A stretch of DNA of 64,000 nt, taken from positions 62,001 to 126,000 of the forward strand of contig NZ_JAKWBF010000002.1 of NCBI RefSeq assembly GCF_022513585.1. The letters are read 5' to 3'. The notes under the pieces are model-generated. The model saw only the letters and a list, made by a program, of their open reading frames with translations. It was not told where the DNA came from and searched no databases. The stretch is from Gordonia gummivorans (lineage in GTDB: Bacteria; Actinomycetota; Actinomycetes; Mycobacteriales; Mycobacteriaceae). Positions 1 to 7,903 of the stretch are shown here, piece by piece. A program made the translations under genes and the position numbers. Positions within the stretch are counted from its first letter, which is position 1, and every line of letters begins with the position of its first letter.

Positions 1-808
1 AGATCGTGTATCCGTCGTCGCGAATCTTCTTGATCAGTCCCATGAGCGCCGTCTTCTCGCTCGGGTTGAAGCCGGCGGCCGGTTCATCGAGGCAGAGCAG
101 TTTGGGTTCGGTCGCGAGTGCCCGCGCGATCTCGAGACGCCGCTGATCGCCGTAGGGCAGATTGGACGCCTTCTCCGCCGCACGCGGTCCGATGCCCACG
201 AACTCCAGCAACGCCATGCCGCGATCGACTGCATCGCGTTCTTCACGGTAATGGCGTGGTGTGCGGAAGATTCCCCCGAAGACCGACGTCTTGTGTCGGG
301 CGTCGGTGCCGACACACACGTTCTCCAGCGCCGTCATCTCACCCCACAGCCGCACGTTCTGGAAGGTGCGCGCGATTCCGCGGCGAGTGATCTTGTGCTG
401 CTTGAGTTTTCCGAGTGGCGCCTGATCAAAGGTGATGATTCCCTTGGTGGGCCGGTAGACACCGGTGATCGCGTTGAAGCAGGTGGTCTTGCCCGCACCG
501 TTGGGTCCGATGAGTCCGAGGATCTCGCCGCGCTTGATGTCGAAGCTGATGTCGTCGAGTGCGGCCAGCCCGCCGAACTCCACGGTGAGACCCTCGACCT
601 TCAGTAGCGTCTCACCCTCTTCGGCAGCGATCTCGCGTTGCGGCGCAACGGCTTCGGCAACGGCTTCCGGATCGGCAAGAGCGGGGTCGACGTCTGCTGG
701 GTTCACCACCACGGTGGCCTCGACGTCGGCGTGGGCTTCTGCCAACTGCTCGGCGAGGTCGGGTGTCGAGGGCGTCTGTTCTGGCTCGTCGGGCAAGCGG
801 TGCGTCAT
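1..808 (-). CDS. livG: Branched-chain amino acid ABC transporter ATP-binding protein LivG (3' end outside window)
   Basis: This is the cytoplasmic ATPase of a LIV-type importer for leucine, isoleucine and valine. The ATG lies at 808 and overlaps the livM stop as ATGA; the reading frame is open to the window edge. About 65 acidic, Ala/Glu-rich residues precede the ABC domain, which is unusual for LivG and may be a low-conservation extension. The Walker A motif GPNGAGKTT, the signature region YGDQRRLEIARAL and the Walker B motif LLCLDEPAAGFNP are all visible. The C-terminal LivG-specific tail and the partner livF are not in the window. A later start inside the acidic stretch is possible. Confidence 0.93.
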   Translation of the reverse strand, partial: MTHRLPDEPEQTPSTPDLAEQLAEAHADVEATVVVNPADVDPALADPEAVAEAVAPQREIAAEEGETLLKVEGLTVEFGGLAALDDISFDIKRGEILGLIGPNGAGKTTCFNAITGVYRPTKGIITFDQAPLGKLKQHKITRRGIARTFQNVRLWGEMTALENVCVGTDARHKTSVFGGIFRTPRHYREERDAVDRGMALLEFVGIGPRAAEKASNLPYGDQRRLEIARALATEPKLLCLDEPAAGFNPSEKTALMGLIKKIRDDGYTI

Positions 809-2022
809 GCGCGGGCCTCCTCACTGCCCGACGGTGCGGGCGCTGGTGTGCGCCGCGCAACCGAATACACTTGCCGACCGAAGGTGATCAATCGTGCTCG
901 GGCCGGGAACAGCCCTTGCGGGCGGAAGATCATGAGCACCACGAGTGCGAGCCCGAAGAAGAGGTACTTGTATTCACTCAGCGCCTGCCCGCCGACCTCG
1001 ACGCCCTGAACACGCGCAGGCAGGTACACGATGATGAACGCACCGGCGATGACCCCGAGCTTGTTTCCCTGACCGCCGAGGACGACGGCGCACAGGAACA
1101 GCATCGAGTTGATGACCGTGAACGCTTTGGGATCGATGTACTGCACTTGACCCGCATAGACCGCCCCGGACAGCCCGCCGATTCCCGCACCGATGACGAA
1201 CGCCCAGAGCTTGTATTTGAAGGTCGGCACTCCCATGATTTCTGCGGCATCCTCATCCTCACGGATGGCGACCCACGACCGGCCGACGCGACTGCGCTCG
1301 AGATTTCCGACGACGATGAGCACGATGATCACCGCGACTATCCCAAGCCAGTACCACCACACGCCGTAGTTGAGGTCGGTCCTGTTGTTGGCGGTCGAGA
1401 ACACACCGCCTGGGCTCTCGTCACTGCGGCCGAGTTCGGGGTACAGGACGCCCTGCAGGCCCGACGCCCCGTTGGTGACCTCGGTGAGATTGTCGGCGAG
1501 CAGTCGCACGATCTCACCGAAGCCGAGCGTGACGATGGCCAGGTAGTCGCCGCGCACACGGAGGGTCGGCGTGCCCAGGATGAGCCCGGTGACACCGGTG
1601 ATCACGATCGCGAGCGGAACACACGCAAGCCAGGCCCAGGGGCCCGAGAAGAACCCATGGTCTGGGCTGTTCCACAGCGGACTCGACGGACTGGTCATCA
1701 GCGCAACGACGTAGGCACCCACTGCGTAGAAGCCGACGTAGCCGAGGTCGAGGAGGCCGGTTTGTCCGACCACCACGTTGAGGCCGATGGCAATGAGCGC
1801 GGTCATGGCGAACGTCGCCATGACCACTCCGAAGTTGGTGGCCGTCGTGGTGATCAGCGGCGGATTGATGACAGGCAGCAGCGCCAGGAGAAGGATCAAT
1901 GGCGCACCGACCAGCCACTGCTGTACGCGCGGAAGTGCCTCCCACCACGTGCGGATCGCGTCGCCGAGTCCGTGGCGCTCGGGGGCCTGGGGCGTTGTCG
2001 TGCCGACCGGTTGCGTCGTCAT
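805..2022 (-). CDS. livM: Branched-chain amino acid ABC transporter permease LivM
   Basis: A 405-residue integral membrane permease of the LIV/HAAT family that forms the channel with LivH. Most of the protein is hydrophobic helices. The conserved cytoplasmic loop that contacts the ATPase is seen around 'IREDEDAAEIMGV', the EAA-like loop of LivM proteins. The N-terminus has about 30 polar residues before the first helix. It overlaps livH by ATGA and livG by ATGA, so the three are translationally coupled in one operon. Confidence 0.95.
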   Translation of the reverse strand: MTTQPVGTTTPQAPERHGLGDAIRTWWEALPRVQQWLVGAPLILLLALLPVINPPLITTTATNFGVVMATFAMTALIAIGLNVVVGQTGLLDLGYVGFYAVGAYVVALMTSPSSPLWNSPDHGFFSGPWAWLACVPLAIVITGVTGLILGTPTLRVRGDYLAIVTLGFGEIVRLLADNLTEVTNGASGLQGVLYPELGRSDESPGGVFSTANNRTDLNYGVWWYWLGIVAVIIVLIVVGNLERSRVGRSWVAIREDEDAAEIMGVPTFKYKLWAFVIGAGIGGLSGAVYAGQVQYIDPKAFTVINSMLFLCAVVLGGQGNKLGVIAGAFIIVYLPARVQGVEVGGQALSEYKYLFFGLALVVLMIFRPQGLFPARARLITFGRQVYSVARRTPAPAPSGSEEARA

Positions 2023-3065
2023 ACCCTCGCCTTTCCGAGCTTCTCACCCAGAATGCCCGTCGGACGGAACATCAGCACCAGGATCAGCAATGCGAAGGCC
2101 ACCACGTCTTTCCATTGATTGCCGAACAGCACCGATCCGTAGTTCTCCATCACGCCGAGCAGCAGCCCACCCAGCAGAGCTCCGCGGACATTGCCGATGC
2201 CGCCGAGGACCGCGGCGCAGAACGCCTTGATGCCCAGGATGAACCCGCCATTGAAGATGATCCCGTTCGGGACACGCAGCGTGTAGAGCAGTGCTGCCGC
2301 ACCGGCCAGAAGACCACCGATCAAGAAGGTGAGCAGAATGACCCGGTCCCGCGACACGCCCATGAGCAGGGCCGCATCCGGGTCCTGCGCCACCGATCGA
2401 ATCCCGCGCCCTAGCCGGGTGTTGTTGATCATGAAGTCGGTGCCCAGCGCCAGAATCACGGCCGAGAAAATGATGACCATCGTCAGGTTGGTGACCGGGG
2501 CTCCGAAGATCGTGAACTGTTCGACCGGCGCGACCAAGCGAATTGTCGGCTGAGCCGACGAGCCGCCCAGCGGTGGCTCGACCGGGGCCTTCGGCAGCAC
2601 GTAGTGCACGAATTCCTGCAAGACGAACGACATGCCGATGGCGGTGATGAGGAAGGCCAACGGCTTGGCGTTTCGCCGTCGCAGCGGCCGATAGGCCACG
2701 AACTCCAACCCCATGGCCGCACTGCCGGACACGATCATGCCGAACAGACCCGCCAGCACCAGATAGACCACCGTCATCAACGTGCCCTCGGCGTACGTGT
2801 TGCCGGACGGAGTGAATCCCAGCAGCAGCAATCCGACGTAGGTGCCGAACATGCCGAGCATGAAGACCTCGGAATGCGCGAAGTTGATGAGCCGCAAAAC
2901 GCCGTAGACAAGCGTGTAACCGACCGCCACCAGGGCGTACACGGAGCCGTACGTCAGGCCCTCGATGGTCAGATACCAGAAGCTGTCGACAAGCGATCCG
3001 ACGTCGAATCCAATGGTCGACGCCACCGCTGTTGTCGTCTCGGCCACCAGGTAGGTGGTGGTCAT
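2019..3065 (-). CDS. livH: Branched-chain amino acid ABC transporter permease LivH
   Basis: A 348-residue membrane permease of the LIV family. The diagnostic LivH segment 'LRLINFAHSEVFMLG' and the coupling loop 'RSVAQDPDAALLMGV' are present, followed by the C-terminal 'AAVLGGIGNVRGALLGG' stretch. It is a little longer than typical LivH because of extra N-terminal residues and a periplasmic loop (about residues 85-95). It follows the binding-protein gene after 103 bp that contain an inverted repeat, and overlaps livM. Confidence 0.95.
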   Translation of the reverse strand: MTTTYLVAETTTAVASTIGFDVGSLVDSFWYLTIEGLTYGSVYALVAVGYTLVYGVLRLINFAHSEVFMLGMFGTYVGLLLLGFTPSGNTYAEGTLMTVVYLVLAGLFGMIVSGSAAMGLEFVAYRPLRRRNAKPLAFLITAIGMSFVLQEFVHYVLPKAPVEPPLGGSSAQPTIRLVAPVEQFTIFGAPVTNLTMVIIFSAVILALGTDFMINNTRLGRGIRSVAQDPDAALLMGVSRDRVILLTFLIGGLLAGAAALLYTLRVPNGIIFNGGFILGIKAFCAAVLGGIGNVRGALLGGLLLGVMENYGSVLFGNQWKDVVAFALLILVLMFRPTGILGEKLGKARV

Positions 3066-3104
3066 TCGTCCCCTTCAGCCGTCATCGTTCACGGGTGTAC
3101 TTCA

Positions 3105-3159
3105 CAAACACTCGGTGCGCCCGAACGCCGGTGGGCGGCACGGACGCACCGAGTGTTTG
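3105..3159. terminator. 15-bp perfect inverted repeat between the binding-protein gene and livH
   Basis: Arms CAAACACTCGGTGCG (3105-3119) and its exact complement (3145-3159) are separated by 25 bp. There is no T-run, so it is not a classic intrinsic terminator. Its place just after the binding-protein gene suggests a partial terminator or RNA-stabilising hairpin that yields more binding protein than permease, as in many ABC operons. That role is an inference. Confidence 0.55.
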
Positions 3160-3168
3160 GTTGATGCG

Positions 3169-4389
3169 TTACTTGACCTCGTACACCCAGATCAGCGATG
3201 TCGAGAGCTCGCCGTTGGTCTGCCACGAGTACTGACGCGCAAGACCCGCGCCCTTGTATTGCCCGATGTACTGCAGGAGCTTCGGTCGGGTGGTGTTGCC
3301 CTCCTCGATGCCCTTCATCATGATGGCCGCGATGTCGTAGGCCTCGACGGAGTAGACGCCCGGAGCCTGGTTGAACGCCGACTGGTACTCCTGCGCGAAC
3401 TGCGAGGGAGCAGGACCACACGGGCACGACAGGTAGGCACCCTTCGCCGAGTCGCCCGCCTGCGCGGTGAACTGCGGATCGTTGGCACCGTCACCCGACA
3501 CGAAGGTCACGTTCGGGGCTGCGGTCTTCAGCTGCTGTGCGAGCGGCGCTGCCTCCGCGTAGTACCCCGCGTAGAACACCGCATCCGGTTGTGCCGCTGT
3601 AACTTTCGAGATGACCGCCGAGAAATCGCGCTCACCCTTCTTCACATCGCCGGAGCAACTGGCGTCGGCCTTGGCGCCCAGCGCCTCGGTCACCGCATTC
3701 TCCAGGCCCGCGCCGTAGTCGGTGTCGTCCTTGATGACGCACACCTTTTGCTTGCCGAGCTTGCCGGTCAGGTAGTTGGCGACGGCGGGACCCTGCACGT
3801 CATCGTTCGCCAGCCCGCGGAAGAAGGTCTTCCAGCCGTTTCCAGTGAGGCCCGGATTGGTGGCCGACGCCGTCACCGACACCAGCCCGGCCTGATTGAA
3901 GATGCCGCCGGTCGCCTTGGTCTCGCCCGAGAAGGCAGGACCGATCAGTCCGATGATCGAATCATCGTTGGTGATCTGCGGGGCTACCTGAGTTGCCTTC
4001 TGCGGATCGCCTTCGGTGTCGAAGGTCTTCAACGTGATCTGGCAGTTCGGGTTGGCCTTGTTGTGCTGGTCGACGGCCAGTTGAGCGCCGTACTTGATGT
4101 TGATGCCCAGAGCCGCATCGGCACCCGTGAGGGCACCGGCCATCGCGATGGTCGCGGGCGCACAGGTCTGGCCGCCGGGTTCGGCGGGATTGAGCGCGTT
4201 GGCCTCCTGTACCGCGGGCTGTTCCTCGCCTGCGGTATTGATCTGGGCCACAGGCGAGATCGTCAGTCCTGAGCCGGCAGATCCACTGGATTCAGATCCC
4301 GAATCCGTGGATTTGCTACTACATGCCGAAACGGCGAGTACAGCTGCCAGCGTCGTCGCCAGTGCAACTGTCGTCACGCGACGGTGCAT
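3169..4389 (-). CDS. Branched-chain amino acid ABC transporter substrate-binding lipoprotein
   Basis: A 406-residue type I periplasmic-binding-fold protein of the LivJ/amide-binding family. The first 22 residues are a signal peptide ending in the lipobox AVSAC, so Cys23 should be lipidated and the protein anchored outside the membrane. The linker after it is Ser/Gly-rich. Family features include 'GALTGADAALGINIKYGAQLAVD' split into 'GALTGADAALG' and 'YGAQLAVD', and 'IGLIGPAFSGETKA'. It is the first gene of the liv operon; an AG-rich ribosome-binding site (AGAGAGG) precedes the ATG. Confidence 0.94.
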   Translation of the reverse strand: MHRRVTTVALATTLAAVLAVSACSSKSTDSGSESSGSAGSGLTISPVAQINTAGEEQPAVQEANALNPAEPGGQTCAPATIAMAGALTGADAALGINIKYGAQLAVDQHNKANPNCQITLKTFDTEGDPQKATQVAPQITNDDSIIGLIGPAFSGETKATGGIFNQAGLVSVTASATNPGLTGNGWKTFFRGLANDDVQGPAVANYLTGKLGKQKVCVIKDDTDYGAGLENAVTEALGAKADASCSGDVKKGERDFSAVISKVTAAQPDAVFYAGYYAEAAPLAQQLKTAAPNVTFVSGDGANDPQFTAQAGDSAKGAYLSCPCGPAPSQFAQEYQSAFNQAPGVYSVEAYDIAAIMMKGIEEGNTTRPKLLQYIGQYKGAGLARQYSWQTNGELSTSLIWVYEVK

Positions 4390-4558
4390 TGTTCAGTACC
4401 TCTCTCCAAGAGCCGGCCCGACCCCGCGGTCGAGAGATCTGCTGAGCAGACCTTGAGAAAACATAGACCGCCCAAGCGCTGGGTGCGATGGATTGGGCGC
4501 AAACTCCCACGACAAACGCGGTGAGGTTTTCCCAGAATTTACGAGGCTCGCAATTCGC

Positions 4559-5176
4559 TCAGCCCTGGGGACCGAGCGTCTCCACGACGACTTGCGCCAC
4601 CGCCTTCATCGTCGTCCGACGATCCATCGCTGCGCGCTGAATCCACTTGAACGCCTCGGGTTCGGACAAGCCCTGTTTTTCCATCAGCAAGCCCTTGGCC
4701 CGCTCGACGACCTTGCGTGTCTCCAGACGGTCGTTGACCGTCGCGACTTCACGCTCGAGCATCTTGAGTTCTTGGTAGCGACTCACCGCGACCTCGATCG
4801 CCGGGACCAGATCAGCCTTGGTGAACGGCTTCACCAGATATGCCATCGCGCCGGCGTCGCGAGCCTTCTCGATGAAATCGCGCTGGCTGAATGCCGTCAG
4901 CATCACCACCGGCGCCAACCGTTTCTGGGCGATCTCGGTGGCCGCGTCGATCCCGTCGCGGATCGGCATCTTGATATCCATGATCACCAGGTCGGGACCC
5001 AGGCTCTCGGTGAGTTCGACGGCCGCCTGACCGTTGGGCGCCTCCCCCACGACGTCGTAACCCTCTTCGCGAAGCATCTCGATGAGGTCCATCCGAATCA
5101 GCGAGTCGTCCTCGGCGACGAGCACCTTGTGTGCCGTCGTCGCACCGTCGGCATGTGCCTTGACGCTGTCGGTCAC
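4559..5176 (-). CDS. pdtaR: Two-component response regulator with ANTAR RNA-binding output (PdtaR)
   Basis: A 205-residue response regulator. The N-terminal receiver domain has the acidic pair EDD, the phospho-acceptor Asp in 'LVIMDIKMP' and the conserved Lys in 'YLVKPF'. The C-terminal ANTAR domain (from about residue 140, 'RKVVERAKGLLMEKQG', with a tail 'AMDRRTTMKAVAQ') binds paired hexaloop RNA hairpins and acts as an antiterminator. In mycobacteria PdtaR works with the kinase PdtaS. I chose the GTG at 5176 because it gives the 205-residue length known for PdtaR and sits 8 nt after GAGGGG; GTG 5182 is the alternative. The ATG at 5311 is far upstream and encodes Pro/Arg-rich non-family sequence. 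Confidence 0.9.
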   Translation of the reverse strand: MTDSVKAHADGATTAHKVLVAEDDSLIRMDLIEMLREEGYDVVGEAPNGQAAVELTESLGPDLVIMDIKMPIRDGIDAATEIAQKRLAPVVMLTAFSQRDFIEKARDAGAMAYLVKPFTKADLVPAIEVAVSRYQELKMLEREVATVNDRLETRKVVERAKGLLMEKQGLSEPEAFKWIQRAAMDRRTTMKAVAQVVVETLGPQG

Positions 5177-5330
5177 CGTCACTTCCCCTCCTCGATGTCG
5201 GCGACCCCGCAGGTCGGGCCGCCGAGCAAGGCCCGGCAGCACGGAGGTCGATGGTGGCAGAGTACCGGGTGACGTGCCCACCGGCCGATCATCTAGAGTT
5301 GGCTGTTGCAACCGGCACCGTCGCGCGCAT

Positions 5331-5407
5331 GCCCTCGTAGCCCAATTGGCAGAGGCAACGGATTCAAAACCCGTCCAGTGTGAGTTCGAGTCTCACCGAG
5401 GGCACCA
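5331..5407 (+). tRNA. tRNA-Leu (anticodon CAA), CCA encoded; integration target
   Basis: The acceptor arms GCCCTCG and CGAGGGC pair, the T-arm is GTGAG-TTCGAGT-CTCAC, and the CCA is encoded (5405-5407). The seven-base anticodon loop TTCAAAA places CAA at 5365-5367, giving Leu. The variable region is only about five bases, whereas bacterial tRNA-Leu usually has a long variable arm. The anticodon stem also has an A-C mismatch at its last pair. Identity is therefore read from the anticodon and is slightly tentative. From base 5350 onward the gene is identical to the 58-bp copy at 15731-15788, so its 3' part is supplied by the inserted element. Confidence 0.85.
5350..5407 (+). repeat. attL: left 58-bp attachment repeat
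   Basis: Identical over 58 bp to 15731-15788. It spans the anticodon arm, the T-arm, the acceptor 3' strand and the CCA of tRNA-Leu. The bases to the left of 5350 belong to the chromosomal 5' part of the tRNA. Confidence 0.92.
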
Positions 5408-5426
5408 GAAAGACCAGTTCAGAGCC

Positions 5427-6644
5427 TTAATCGGCATCGCCGACGAGGCGCAGACCCTTCTCAGTCCGCAGCTGGTCCGCAGCAGAATCGAACGAGTCCG
5501 CAATCCGGTCCAGGTCATCCGGGAACAGGTGCCCATATCGGTCGAGCGTGAGGGTCGCAGTTTTGTGCCCGAGCAGCGTCTGTAGGACCTTCACGTTCCC
5601 ACCTGCCTGTATCGCCAGCGACGCGCACGTGTGGCGCAGCTCGTGCGGTGTGAGTCCCTTCTCCCCTATCGCCTCGGCCGCGGTGTCGAACACCCAGCGC
5701 ACCTGCCCCTCGGTCAGCCAAGAACCCTCACGGCCCGGAAACACCAACTCGCCAGCGCCCCGCACGCCGATCTCGGTCCTCAGCAGCGGAACGAGGAACT
5801 TCGGCACCGGCACCTTGCGGCTGGTCCGATTCTTCGGCGCTCCCTCGACCTGTCCCTGCCCGGTCACGTAGGTGACCGAGCGACTCACCGTGATACGCCG
5901 AGCCTTGAGGTCGACCGACCCGACGCGCAGCGCCGCCGCCTCACCGAAACGCAGGCCGCAGTACGCCAGCACCAGGACGAAGGTGCGGTAGTGGCCTGAC
6001 GCCACCGCGAGCCGGTGAGCCTGCTCGTGCGACAGGTAGCGCTGCTCGACCTCGGTCCTGTCCGGGAGGTCGATGCCCTCGGCAGGATTGACTGCCAGAT
6101 ACTTCGACCGCACCGCGAACTTCATCACAGCGCCGACGACCTGGTGCGCCTGAATCACCCGCGAGGCAGACAGGCCGCGCTTGGCGAACCGAGTCGACCC
6201 ACCCTTGACCGACAGCCCCGAGACCCACACCTGCATGTCGTCGTAACGGACGTCCCGCAGCGGCACATCTTCCCAGCGCGGAAGAATCACCGTGTCGAGC
6301 AGACTCCGGTATCCCGCAACGGTTTTCGGCTTGCGATTCGCCTTCGTCGCAATCCACTTCTCGGCCACCGCCCCGAACGTCTGCGTCGACAGGTCGGGGT
6401 CGGTCCACGTGCCGGTGACCTGACCCGAAATCTCTTTGTTGAGCCAGTTCTGTGCGTCTGCCTTGCGCCCGAAGCTCTTGGTGCGCTCCCGGCCATCATC
6501 AGCGACATATCGCGCCATCCAGCGCAGACCTTTGCCATTGCGAGCGGTCGGCACCCTGGTCTCGTTGTTGTCGTCATCGCGGACGGTTTTCGTCCAACGG
6601 TCCTCGACGCCCGCCCGCCTATTGCGTCTCATCTCCACCGTCAT
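5427..6644 (-). CDS. int: Tyrosine recombinase (phage integrase)
   Basis: A 405-residue site-specific recombinase that would integrate and excise the element at the tRNA-Leu. The N-terminal arm-binding domain contains 'WMARYVADDGRERTKSF'. A SAM-like core-binding domain follows, then the catalytic domain with Arg in 'CGLRFGEAAALR', the HxxR box in 'HELRHTCAS', 'LLGHK' and the nucleophile Tyr in 'LDRYGHLF'. The stop lies 20 bp from the tRNA, the usual int-att arrangement. The ATG at 6644 overlaps the repressor gene by 26 bp; ATG 6632 is also possible. Its 3' coding end contains two tandem arm-type repeats (5462-5482). Confidence 0.94.
   Translation of the reverse strand: MTVEMRRNRRAGVEDRWTKTVRDDDNNETRVPTARNGKGLRWMARYVADDGRERTKSFGRKADAQNWLNKEISGQVTGTWTDPDLSTQTFGAVAEKWIATKANRKPKTVAGYRSLLDTVILPRWEDVPLRDVRYDDMQVWVSGLSVKGGSTRFAKRGLSASRVIQAHQVVGAVMKFAVRSKYLAVNPAEGIDLPDRTEVEQRYLSHEQAHRLAVASGHYRTFVLVLAYCGLRFGEAAALRVGSVDLKARRITVSRSVTYVTGQGQVEGAPKNRTSRKVPVPKFLVPLLRTEIGVRGAGELVFPGREGSWLTEGQVRWVFDTAAEAIGEKGLTPHELRHTCASLAIQAGGNVKVLQTLLGHKTATLTLDRYGHLFPDDLDRIADSFDSAADQLRTEKGLRLVGDAD
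5462..5482 (+). promoter_or_regulatory. Left candidate integrase arm-type sites (tandem decamers)
   Basis: CAGTCCGCAG at 5462-5471 is followed 11 bp on by TGGTCCGCAG at 5473-5482. The same decamer pair with the same 11-bp pitch and orientation occurs near the right end (15618-15638). Paired direct repeats flanking an att core are typical of integrase arm sites; function is inferred. Confidence 0.55.
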
Positions 6645-7260
6645 CCTTCTTCGTTTTGGCAGCATCGAGGTACGAATTGAGGCTGCCCCACACGTCGTAT
6701 CCCAAGGCATCTTCGGCCGCGTTCATGCTGGCAGCGAATGTTCGCCCCCTGCGCTCATGCTCGTCTGCCTTCTGGTCACCAAGGGTCACCGAATCAGGGA
6801 TTTCGAACTGGGACGCGGCGTGGATCGCATTCATGGCCCTGTAGGCGTGCTCGTAAAACTCCGGCCCGATGGCCTTGAGGTCTTCCGCACCAACGAAATC
6901 CAGACCGTCGAGCCCACTGAACGCCGCATCGACCTCGCCCATATACTCCGCAAGCCGCCACTGAGAGCGTCGGCTCACTTCAACGACCTTCCGGATGGGG
7001 TAAACCAGGTCGTCCTCGGTGCGTTCCTTGAGTCCCAGAAGCCAATCGACCGAAACATCGAAGAGCTTCGCGATGCCGGCCGCTTCGTCAATCCTCACCG
7101 CCCGGTCGCCGGCCTCAATTTTCGCAATAGTGGTCGAGTGCATCGGAATCCCGTTGTCCGTCAACATCTTTGCCATTGCGCTCTGTGACCACTCCCTGCT
7201 CTCGCGCTCGGTTTTGAGCCTCTCCCTGAAATAGACCTCGGTGCGTTCACGTCTTCCCAT
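6619..7260 (-). CDS. Helix-turn-helix repressor (Cro/CI-like, XRE family)
   Basis: A 213-residue protein with an N-terminal XRE-type helix-turn-helix (about residues 10-75), visible in 'SQSAMAKMLTDNGIPM' and 'TTIAKIEAGDRAVRIDEA', ending in 'SVDWLLGL' as in many lysogeny repressors. The C-terminal two thirds have no family I can name; no LexA-type Ser/Lys protease motif is visible. It is transcribed divergently from the excisionase operon, so it is the likely master repressor. I chose ATG 7260 because a promoter lies 7 bp upstream; the longer frame to 7443 reads into the opposite operon. Confidence 0.85.
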   Translation of the reverse strand: MGRRERTEVYFRERLKTERESREWSQSAMAKMLTDNGIPMHSTTIAKIEAGDRAVRIDEAAGIAKLFDVSVDWLLGLKERTEDDLVYPIRKVVEVSRRSQWRLAEYMGEVDAAFSGLDGLDFVGAEDLKAIGPEFYEHAYRAMNAIHAASQFEIPDSVTLGDQKADEHERRGRTFAASMNAAEDALGYDVWGSLNSYLDAAKTKKDDGGDETQ

Positions 7261-7364
7261 ATTCGCAACTCTACTGTTTTCGCATTGACCAACACAACCA
7301 CCGCAAACTACAACGGTGTTAGTTCCAATTCGGGAACACTGCGAAATCAGAAAGGAACGAACCG
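7261..7364. promoter_or_regulatory. Divergent promoter and operator switch region of the satellite
   Basis: Rightward: TTGACC (7285-7290), 18 bp, TACAAC (7309-7314). Just downstream is the inverted repeat GTTCC-n6-GGAAC (7322-7337), a candidate operator. Leftward, read on the minus strand: TTGTGT, 18 bp, TAGAGT, then 7 bp to the repressor ATG. The repressor mRNA would thus start at or next to its initiation codon (leaderless). These are hand-read matches to the sigma-70 consensus. Confidence 0.5.
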
Positions 7365-7541
7365 TTGGACAAGGACTATCTCGACGCCAACGAGCTGGAA
7401 GGGATGACCGGCACGCCCGCAAGCACGTGGCGCTACTGGGCACACATCGGCGACGGACCTCAAAGCATCAAGCTCGGCCGCCGACGCGTGTGGAAGAAGT
7501 CGACCGTCCTCGACTGGCTGGCAGCGAAGGAGAGCGCTTAG
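7365..7541 (+). CDS. Excisionase / AlpA-like MerR-type DNA-binding protein
   Basis: A 58-residue protein starting with TTG at 7365, 8 nt after an AAAGGAA ribosome-binding site. It has a compact winged helix of the excisionase/AlpA type: 'LDANELEGMTGTPASTWRY', then 'SIKLGRRRVWKKSTVLDWL'. Such proteins direct excision and can activate satellite operons. It is the first gene of the rightward operon, directly opposite the repressor, the usual place of AlpA or Xis in satellites. The non-ATG start explains why simple gene finders miss it. Confidence 0.8.
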   Translation: MDKDYLDANELEGMTGTPASTWRYWAHIGDGPQSIKLGRRRVWKKSTVLDWLAAKESA

Positions 7542-7543
7542 AC

Positions 7544-7903
7544 ATGACCGACCTAAAAGGGAACGGCCCCGCTGGTGACGGGGCCGCTCAGACATCCAAG
7601 GCGTGGACTTACCGAGAGCATAGCGCAGCGATGCGACGTCGCCGAGCCGCCGCGCTTCGGCTCGAACCAATCCGGTGCCCTGCCTGCCAGGCGTGGCACC
7701 GGGACCCGCTCGAACACCGTTGCACCGGTCCTCGGCTGCCGGTCAACGACTGCCCGCAGCACGGCATCGTGCTCGGCGCGTGCCCGTTCACCCATGACTG
7801 CGGGTGCGAAGACCCGATGCGCAAAGGCCACCGCAATGACACGTGCACCCAGCTCGGCGAACTCCCGCCGCCACGCGTCGGACCTGGGAGCCGCCGCCGA
7901 TGA
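7544..7903 (+). CDS. Cys/His-rich hypothetical protein of the satellite
   Basis: A 119-residue protein of unknown family. Cys and His are clustered as CPACQAWH, HRC, 'CPQHGIVLGACPF' and HDCGC, suggesting two small zinc-binding units. The N-terminal 40 residues are basic and polar. The ATG follows the excisionase stop by 2 bp and the stop overlaps the next start as ATGA, so it is translated between the excisionase and the ATPase. A DNA-binding role in replication or control is a guess from composition and place. Confidence 0.7.
   Translation: MTDLKGNGPAGDGAAQTSKAWTYREHSAAMRRRRAAALRLEPIRCPACQAWHRDPLEHRCTGPRLPVNDCPQHGIVLGACPFTHDCGCEDPMRKGHRNDTCTQLGELPPPRVGPGSRRR

Noticed and set aside
763-2118. 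451-codon open frame on the plus strand opposite livM
   Set aside because: It is the antisense of a well-supported permease; the translation is Arg/Asp/His-rich low-complexity typical of shadow frames in GC-rich DNA.
2604-4272. Two plus-strand frames opposite livH and the binding protein
   Set aside because: Antisense shadows with no family features; the minus-strand genes have clear motifs.
5082-5585. 167-codon plus-strand frame running through tRNA-Leu
   Set aside because: It reads through the tRNA and antisense to pdtaR and int; no ribosome-binding site or family.
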